64,000 nucleotides of DNA from Trifolium pratense (taxonomy: Eukaryota > Streptophyta > Magnoliopsida > Fabales > Fabaceae), in contig NC_060060.1 of the NCBI RefSeq assembly GCF_020283565.1, positions 46,426,015-46,490,014 on the forward strand, given 5' to 3'. Shown here piece by piece: positions 56,172 through 64,000 of this stretch (its first letter is position 1; each line of letters begins with the position of its first letter). The notes below the pieces were generated by a model. That model saw nothing but the letters and a program-made list of their open reading frames with translations. It was not told the origin of the DNA and searched no databases. The position numbers and the translations under genes were made by a program.

Positions 56172-58580
56172 GGTGAGCACTCCGGTACACATCTTATGTG
56201 GATGTGTACCGGTACACTGTTAAGGTGTATAATTTTAATTGGTCCACAAGTAATAATAATTTAACATGTCATTTCAAGACTTCTTTAAATAGAAATTTCC
56301 TAAATTACTCTTTTAATTTACAAAAATATTTTAAAATGGAAATTAAAGAAATTTCCTAAATTGTCTTTTTGTCAAAATAAAAAGAGATGTTTTGTAAAAA
56401 AAAAAGTAAAATAAAAAGAGATGAGATGAGATTTTTAATTTACAAAAAATTCAAAATGGTTTTTTTTTTACAAAAGGTTTTTTATTTTTTTTGTGAAATT
56501 GACAAAAGGATTTTAATATGTGTGTTTTTTTTGTTTTTCATCAATTTCTATTATTTTTTATACTTATAGCACCATTCATTTTGAAGCATTTCTTTCAATT
56601 TTTTCGTAAAATTCATATTTTTATTTTATATATGCAATTGCGAGGTTTCTCAATTTTTGGCGGTTGGATTTTTGTTTGTTTTATGTTGTGGGTATCATTC
56701 TTCTCTTTCTTGCATCAAAAAATTCTTACTAAATACCCCCTCCGATCTATATATAAGAAAAAATTTATTTTTAAATTCAATGTAAAGTTGATGTATCTAG
56801 ACTATAATGTTATCTAGATACATCAATTTTACAATGAATCTAAAAAATAAACTTTTTCTTATATAGGATCGGATGGAGTAGCATTTTCCTTTAGGGTCTG
56901 TCTGGTTCGAAGTAGATGGAGGGAATGGGAGGTTAGAAAATATTTGTAATAAAGGATAATTTTCTTGAAAACATTGAAATTGTGTCTTTTCTTTTGAAAT
57001 TATTATCTCTGAAATACAATAATCGGCAAATAATTTTTTGATTTAATAAATAATTATTAATTTATTAATTAATTGATCTAATATACCGGTAGATTGAATT
57101 TTTTCATATGTACCATAGAAGTTCCCTAATAAGTTTGAGGGCTTTTATTAATTGAAATGATAAACACTTAAAAAGTTGAATTTCAACATTCTAGCTAACA
57201 GTTCAATTTCATATTGTTGGACGAATTATTACACTAGAAACCTAGTTATTATGAAAGAATTGTTAAGTCACAACCAATTAGACTGAAAGAAACTAAGGAG
57301 ATCAAACATTCTCAATCTCACTATTCAACTTGACCAAGTGGGAATGAGAAACACTTAAGAATTCATATTCTAAAATCAAACAATTCAACCTCAACTAATT
57401 AGATTAACTATGACTTAAAAAAAAACTTAGTTCAAATGAAATGACTATTAAGTCTCAACTAATAATGCCAATTGTGTCAAAAGAAATAAAAAAAATTAGA
57501 TCAAACCTTTCAACTTGAAACGTAGTTCATATGCAAACTTAACTAATTATACTTACTTTATTAAGGAATTCAATTTTTCTCAATCAAGTCGTTCAATATC
57601 ACTTAATTGGACTAACAATAACTTATGAATTTAAATTTCGACAATAAGCATGTCTAGAACAATATCAAAATTCATTTACAAAACTTTAGTATTTTTTAAT
57701 ATGAGATGAATTAAATATGAATTTTCTAAATCAAAATATCAAGATAAAAGTAATGAATATTTTGACCTAGAAATCAAATTTTGTGCTCCTTACTTTTGGA
57801 CAAACTTTTTATAATGCGCTATACATATTTGCAAAATCATCAGAAATATACATCAATTTTACAACATGACCAAAATTGCATGCATAAACATTTTGTGGGG
57901 ATCAAAACATGACATTTTCTTATGAAGATGAAAAATTAAATTTAGTAATTTTGTATCGATAACAAACTTATTTAACCCTGTAAAATATAACGACTCACTG
58001 AAAATTAACAATATTACAATAAAATATATAAACATATTAAAAATTTAAAGTTTTTTTTACTAAAAAATAAATATTTTTTTAATAATTATATGCATTAATG
58101 ATTAACTGGTAAAGGAATATTAATCTTTATAAACTAATAATATTAAAAAAAATTGAAAGGTAATAATATTGAAATATTAAAATCGTAGTTGGATCAATTA
58201 TATTAATAATTTTAAAAGTTTTTTTGTTTGAATAATTAAAAAAGTTACTAAAATCATATTTTAAATTTCAAGAAAATACAAAATACTAAAATAATATTAT
58301 TTATAAGATATTAGAATAATATTAAAATATTTGAATTTGTTGAAAAAACTTGAAAATCATATATAAGTTGAAAGATATTATGCATGGTTTGATTTATTGT
58401 GGAATGATACATTTGCCAATATTAAAAAGTAGTGTTTATTATAAATAACTTAATAAAGAAATAAAATCTGCATTAATATTTTTTTTGTGACAAATCTGTA
58501 TTAATTACTATATTACTTGTTAACCACGTCAGCGATGTACCGGTACACATCCACATAATATGTGTACCGAAGAATTCACC
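56172..58580. mobile_element. Mutator-like element, 2.4 kb, 9-bp TSD TTAAAAAAT
   Basis: The ends GGTGAGCACTCCGGTACACA and TGTGTACCGAAGAATTCACC extend inward to TGTACCGGTACA, itself a palindrome. TTAAAAAAT is duplicated at 56163-56171 and 58581-58589. No transposase frame is seen. The interior is AT-rich with repeated TCAACTAATTAGA-like motifs (57270-57620). A Stowaway-like MITE is nested at 56736-56878. Confidence 0.85.
56736..56878. mobile_element. Stowaway-like MITE nested in the Mutator-like element
   Basis: The ends CCCCCTCCGATCTATATATA and TATATAGGATCGGATGGAG are flanked by TA. The centre contains ATGTATCTAGAC and its inverse. Confidence 0.8.
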
Positions 58581-58589
58581 TTAAAAAAT

Positions 58590-59389
58590 ATCAAGTTGGG
58601 CCAATATTTTATTAATATAATGTTTAGCCTTTCAAAATAAAAAGTTAATCTCTTCTGTTATTGATGCCAACATAAGTTTGTCCTTTTTATTAAGAATAAA
58701 GTTGATCTAGGTCCTATATATAGTTGGTTTTATACGTTCATTCATGCACGTTAATTTGTGATCATCTACTTATGCCTAATTTTTTTTTGGCTTAATTGTA
58801 CATTTCGTCTCTTATGTTTATTTTAGGTTTTAAGTTGGTCTCTTATATTTATTTTATTCCAAAAAAGATGATTTTAAATATTTATTTTTGGTTTTAAGTT
58901 GGTCTTTTATATTTATTTTAAGTTGGTCCCTTATATTTTAAAAGTTTTAAGTTGGTCTTTCATGTTTTTAAAATTTGAATTAGTTAAACCAAAAAAGATG
59001 ATTAATTAGGGATTAACTGATTTAAATTTTAGAAACTCGAGAGATCAACTTGAAACGTTTAAAACATAAACAATCAATTTGAAATTTTTAAAATACAAGG
59101 GACCAATCTTAGAATTTAAAATAAACATAAATGATCAAATATACGATTAAGTTTTTTTTTTTTTACATGATTTATAAGATGTACTAACGTCTTATTTGGG
59201 TTGGGCATGTGTGCTCATATTTGTATGCAGATTATGTTCAAAATGGTTGTGGCAAGGCAACTTCGCTTGGGAAAGAGTAGTTTAGGGCTTAATTATGCCT
59301 AGCTATATTTCATTTTCCAGTGTTTTTAGTATTGTTAGTTTAGTTTAGTTTAGTTTTGTTGTATTCCTAAGAAATTATTGTTGTTATTG
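58590..59389. other. Inverted-repeat element and possible NCR 3' exon
   Basis: 58790-59150 has inverted ends (GGCTTAATTGTACATTTCGTC and GATCAAATATACGATTAAG), in the style of a small Mutator-like element. At 59231 a GTATGCAG acceptor-like site starts a short block that may be a 3' UTR exon of the NCR gene at 55701, which has a donor-like AAGGTAAAAA after its stop. This link is speculative. Confidence 0.35.
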
Positions 59390-61050
59390 TTGAGACAAAA
59401 TCCTATTTTGATGTTTTAAAGATAACAACCCTTAATTAAATTTTAATTTGATTCTGATCATTTTGTGATCTAACAAGTGCTCTTGAGTGATTTAATTTAA
59501 GAACAGATGCAATGGATTAAATTAACCTTGTTTCACTCATAAGAAAAGAATCAAGCACGTTTTAGACAAATCTGCCTCAAGAGAATGATCTCAGATTGGT
59601 CTCCAGACTTATGTGTTCTAAAGCATAAGCACTTATTCAAGTCAACTGGTACAAGACAAGAAAGAACTTTTAAGTTGGACTTATTAAAGGATCATAACAG
59701 TGCAAATAAGTCATTTAAGGCAAGGAATTGATTTTGGTTCTTGAGCTTACTCGAATAAGCTTCTTTAAGGAATAATAACTTCACATCTTGCAACAAGGCT
59801 TTATGTTCTCCAAGAACATCATTAAAGAAGTTAATCTAGACCAATGAGAACTCAGCAACAAGTACATACAGCTTGCAATGAAGTTTCATATCTGATCCAA
59901 AGTACAAGCTTATGACATGGGTGGCTACACTCTCCCATAAAATAGTACTTATCTCACTATTCATGTGTCCTTTGAAGGACAAGTAAACAGTGGCTACTCT
60001 ATGCCTTTGATGAAGAGTTTACAGCTGGTTGACAACTTGCAACAACTTGCAACAGCTATATTTTCGTTGGACCTTATCCACACCATCTCAGAGAATGGTC
60101 TCCAACGTCCTGGAGAATGATCTCCCAGTTTCTGCACTTAGGTGGCAATCTTATCCAAATGAATTCAAATCTTATTTTCCCACATGGGAAATACATTTGC
60201 AAGGGATATACACTCAGAGACAACTCATTGACAGTTGGTGGAAGAATATTTCTGACCAACAAGTACAATGTGACAGTCAGAGACCATTAGAAGAATGATC
60301 TCCTGGAGCATCTCAAAGACAAAATCACATGGGCTGTTTTGTTTCTCTCACAACGGCTAGTTCCTCACTCACAACGTATATGTGTGATGTCCAAGCAACA
60401 AAGGAGCATCTCCATCTATAAATAGCACGTTGGTTTAATTGGAAGAGCAAGAACTTCAAGCACACAAAGCAATCTAATACATTCAATCAAGCTCTCCTTT
60501 TCACTCTTACTCTAAAGCTCTTTAGAAATCTAGGATCATATATTTGTAGAGTACTTTGAGTGTATCAATTTGTAAGCTTCACATCCGGTTAGGTGTATAA
60601 GCTTAGATCCAAAGAAATCATTGAAAAACTTAGGATTCTCTCAAGTCAATTGGGTATAATTGATTGAGGTAGAGCAGCTGGTTATAGCTGGTTACTTTGT
60701 GATCTTGGTTTAGATCATAAAGGGTCTTTGATCTGGGCTTAGATCAAAGGAAGTTTTTCTGTAATCTTGGTCTAGATTATAGTGGATAATCTCACGCAAG
60801 TGGGGACTGGAGTAGCCCATACTATTAAGGGGTGAACCAGGATAAAACCTTTGTGTTATCTTCTCTTCCCTTACTCTTTTATTTGTGCAAACACTAACAC
60901 ACTCAAATCACTATATTGCACTCACATTCAAGGAGAACGTTCTCCAGCTAGTCTAACCATTTACTTTTATAGTGTGTTATTGTGTTTAATCTATTTTGCA
61001 GTTGAAATTTTAAAGGGTCACAATTCAAACCCCCCTTCCTTGTGACAAAC
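59390..61050 (+). mobile_element. Solo LTR, SIRE/Maximus-like Copia
   Basis: It begins TGTTGAGACAAAATCC and ends with a C-rich tract and CTTGTGACAAACA. TATAAATAG at 60417-60425 is the internal promoter. The length of about 1.66 kb and these ends match the Maximus/SIRE lineage. No internal region or second LTR follows. The target duplication could not be read because both flanks are ATTGTT-rich. Confidence 0.65.
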
Positions 61051-62084
61051 ATTGTTACTTCAGTTATTTGTTTTCTTTTTGAGTTTAATTAAAAACTTAT
61101 TGTAACATTATTGTTATTATTATGTATGTTTCAACAAAATTATTGTTGTTATTATGTATTTAACTAATGAATGCTATATATTTGAAAACTAAAGCTTTTA
61201 TTTGGCTTAAATATGAAAACGGTCCCTGTAATTACAACTTGTTTTGATTTTAGCCCCTACAAAAAAAAGTTTGATTTTAGTCCTTGCAAAATACCAAAAC
61301 TTTTAAAAAGGTCCTTGAGGTGAATTTTTGGCTGACATGTCAAGTAATTGATGATTTGGCAGATGCTGACTAGGATTTTTGATGACGTGAAATTAACATG
61401 TCATTTTCATTTAAAAATAGAAAAACGGAAAACAACATGTCAGATTTAAAAAAAAATAAAAAAATTGAAAATAGAAATAGAGACTTAATATAGTTACCAA
61501 AAAAATTAATATATTATATTTAAAAATATACTCCCTCCATTTCAAATTACTTGTCGTTTTAGAAAGAAAAAAAATAAATTAAGAAAATGTATTTTTGCAC
61601 TTTATCTTCCTATTGTACCCTTATTTTAATTCACCAATATTTTTTTTTTGCACACTAAAGGAAAGAAAGGCTATCGATTCACACCCGCACAACCGCTATC
61701 GATTCCAACACAAAATTCATTGCATCCCCCACTCATAAAGAGAACAAAGGGTGTTAGAATTTTTTTTATCCATATACCATTTCTAAGTTTAAAGTTTTAC
61801 CATATCTACCAAATACTCAACATATGAAATAATTCCAAAAAGATTAAATCGTTTTGAGTGGTTTAGATCAACTACAGAGTAGCATGTCAAATTATCAACC
61901 ATCTTAAACCACTTTTTTAACGTTTCTACTCCCTACAAAATATTTAAAGTTGCACAATTTGCCTATAAGCCCACTAAATATCCTTATTGGGCTTATGATC
62001 CAAGAGAATGGATCCAGCCCATCTCGCCAGACTGAAAGACCCGACTCGCCCAACATCATATTCAAAACACAAGGGAAATGTGGA
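61051..62084. other. Intergenic DNA with repeat ends
   Basis: 61204-61420 carries one Mutator-like TIR (GGCTTAAATATGAAAACGG). 61531-61660 is half of a Stowaway-like MITE (CTCCCTCCATTTCAAATTAC). No gene is seen. Confidence 0.4.
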
Positions 62085-62205
62085 ATTTTTTTTTTGAAGA
62101 AGCTAAATTAGTCCACCCAAATTGACGCCAGAGAGAATCGAACCTCAGACATCAAGAGGAGCACACTCCCAGGTCCCAAACCAATACCAATGCACCATAT
62201 ATACA
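62085..62205 (-). mobile_element. SINE family B
   Basis: On the minus strand it shows GGTTTGGGACCTGGGAG and the B-box GAGGTTCGATTCTC (about 62145-62132), matching the SINE at 4412-4536. The A-tail corresponds to the T-run at 62086-62095. Confidence 0.7.
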
Positions 62206-62345
62206 TCACTCTTTGGTCGGTTGATGATACGTTCCAAATACACACTTACTAAGAAATAATCACATTGAGTGCTTTGAATCCCTTCTACTGAATACAATAA
62301 GCATTTAATTTTAGTAAGCAACGTTTTCCATGTCTCCTAATTATA

Positions 62346-62385
62346 TTATACTAGTATCCGGATCTATGCCATACACGGATAAAAA
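62346..62385 (-). mobile_element. Helitron 3' end candidate
   Basis: On the minus strand a hairpin-like ATCCGTGTATGG...CCGGAT precedes ACTAGT, similar in plan to the 3' end at 12271. The matching 5' end was not located. Confidence 0.35.
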
Positions 62386-63079
62386 TGTTACTATAAATGA
62401 TAACATTTTAATATTATAATTTTCATAATTATCAAATAAAAAAGATTAAATAAGGTTTTGATCCTTAAACGTTAAAATATTATCATTATTTTTGTCTCAT
62501 AAAAAGTGACATCTTTTGATCTACAAAATTATTATGCGTGCAATTTTAGTCTCTCCTGTTAAATCAATGTGTACTTTTGTAAGACTATTTTGCGTATATA
62601 TGTTAAAAAGTTCTACGAATAAAAAGGAACTCAAATTTTGATTTTTTAAGTCCAAATTTTCGTTGTTTTTATCTTTATCTTATGAAATTTCAAATATTCT
62701 TATTTTATTATTCTCATATTAAAAAATTCTAAAATCATGTACAAGACCTTTTTATAGTATTTAAAACATGTCTTAAAATATGTCTTAAAATAAAAACATG
62801 TCTTAAAATAAAAATATTCAAAAATTAAAATGTAAATGTCACGTTTGAACCTTTATTTATATGTTCATATTAGAAACTCTTCAGAAGGTTTAGAGATTAA
62901 TTATGAGTAAAGTTATGAAGGAAAAAATTAAAGGAATAGCACTATGTCTACTAATGAAAAAAAAAAAAAAACTAAGGAATGGATCAAGAGAAAGTATGTG
63001 GTGAAAAAATAATCTTTTGGTGAAAAAAAATCTATAACAAAAAAGCACATGCTAGTTATCCAAGGACACATATATAGTC
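62386..63079. other. AT-rich intergenic DNA, no gene
   Basis: Contains ATGTCTTAAAATA repeats near 62765-62815. A 109-codon open frame on the minus strand (62928-63257) overlaps the LINE in the wrong frame. Confidence 0.4.
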
Positions 63080-63602
63080 CCAAATTATATGTTGGCGGCG
63101 TGTTCTTTGGCTTGGATTGTATGGTCAAAGGTTCATAGGTGGTTTGATATGAGTACGGTCTCGCCGAATTCCTATCTTCCTTATTGGATGGCTTTCTTTC
63201 AATTTTTAGGAAAGGTAAGAAAGGTTTCAAGGGGTGTGTTGATGGTTTGGCATGCAATCATGTGGGTGCTTTGGCGATTACGAAACGAAAGAATTTTTGA
63301 GTCTAAGAATAGAGATCCGGATGAGATTTTTGAAAAAATACAACTAGTTTGTTGGAAATGGATTTTATAAAACAATGTCAATACACCTTGCTTATACTAC
63401 GAGTGTGTGCTCTTTCATTGGACTGTATAATGCGTTAAAGTTATCAGGGTGGCGTTTGATGTAGTCAAATTATCAGTATTTTTTCTGTACTAGTTGGATG
63501 GATTAGTACATATACTTATCCTTTTTATTTGTGGGTTAAGTATTTCTTGTACTAATTTCAATTTTTAATATATATCATTATTCTTTGCCGTTAAAAAAAA
63601 AG
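63080..63602 (+). mobile_element. LINE remnant, 5'-truncated
   Basis: The frame 63089-63370 contains GVLMVWHAIMWVLWRLRNER, the C-terminal zf-RVT region of plant L1 elements. A non-coding 3' part follows (GTTAAGTATTTCTTGTAC) with an A-run at 63593-63601. Confidence 0.75.
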
Positions 63603-63779
63603 GCATATAGAGCACACAAGAAAAACACAAAATAAAAAAAATAAAAATTCTATTTATTTTTTTACGAAAGGTTGAAAAATTATGTTGAATTCTATAGTTT
63701 ATTTATGCATTCACTTTGATTCGATGATACTTTCAATTAATATATAAATGTTATGATCTCATTGGTTGGTTATTCCTAC

Positions 63780-63993
63780 AAAATTATTATGTATCTTTTG
63801 TGACTTTTACTATCTCCTGAAAGATAAATTGATCAATTACAAGAGCTGAATGGCCAAACATGATACACTAATATTGTATTTAATAATAATTTTATAAGAG
63901 TTAAAAACTATTTAATTGAAGTATATTAGCATGAGATTTTTACTATAAATTGATCAAAATAATTTCAATTTAATACATGTAAAAGTGAATAAT
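63780..63993 (+). promoter_or_regulatory. NCR promoter region (second copy)
   Basis: Matches 55480-55700 over its whole length, including TAAAAACTATTTAATTGAAG and TTTCAATTTAATACATGT. Confidence 0.6.
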
Positions 63994-64000
63994 ATGGCTG
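63994..64000 (+). CDS. NCR gene, first codons only (cut by window edge)
   Basis: ATGGCTG at the very end follows a region that matches the promoter of the NCR gene at 55701, whose coding sequence begins ATGGCTGAAATT. The assignment rests on upstream similarity alone. Confidence 0.55.

Noticed and set aside
56387..56817. Phe/Lys-rich open frames
   Set aside because: T-rich interior of the Mutator-like element and its nested MITE; no domain.
60029..60298. 89-codon open frame
   Set aside because: Inside the solo SIRE/Maximus-like LTR, a non-coding part of the element.

Overview
The window is plant nuclear DNA: AT-rich, with spliced genes (GT/AG introns), microRNA hairpins, a snoRNA-like sequence and dense transposable elements. 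A cluster of genes with the secretion-signal exon and cysteine spacing of nodule-specific cysteine-rich (NCR) peptides points to an IRLC legume, most likely Medicago truncatula or a close relative. The species call is inference; no search was run.

Layout. 1-3560: SINE, Mutator-like, Stowaway-like and PIF/Harbinger-like elements. 3564-11090: the one full-size intact gene, a ten-coding-exon SPX-MFS protein of 696 residues resembling the vacuolar phosphate transporters PHT5/VPT. 12270-14240: a small Helitron and MITEs. 14520-19690: a transcription-unit-like stretch with a C/D-box snoRNA candidate and a tandem array of about 1.1-1.6 kb units carrying a conserved 81-bp exon. 20348-20837: a broken secretory phospholipase A2 gene. 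22932-23230: an NCR gene on the minus strand. 24083-26262: MITEs and a GC-rich LTR-like piece. 28891-29083: a LysM fragment cut off at a transposon. 31850-35240 and 49150-54290: two copies of one duplicated segment. The first holds a divergent pair of MIR399 genes and the second keeps one. 36067-36749: an intronless NCR gene and an NCR exon relic. 37797-42755: LINE, Copia and Gypsy-type remains. 44102: NCR gene. 45551-47153: an LTR retrotransposon remnant whose body encodes a zf-XS-like zinc finger protein instead of gag-pol. 55701: NCR gene, followed by a 2.4-kb Mutator-like element. 59390-61050: a solo SIRE/Maximus-like LTR. 63994: start of a further NCR gene cut by the window edge.

How the genes relate. 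Two themes stand out. Phosphate homeostasis: the SPX-MFS gene (Pi storage in the vacuole) and three miR399 hairpins (phosphate-starvation signal acting on PHO2), each miR399 gene preceded by GNATATNC sites, the PHR1 binding motif, just upstream of a TATA box. Symbiosis: four complete NCR-type genes, one partial and one relic, spread over about 40 kb and separated by transposons, consistent with local duplication. Nothing in the sequence links the two groups mechanistically. Most of the remaining DNA is transposon-derived, and many boundaries are fixed by target site duplications read directly from the sequence.
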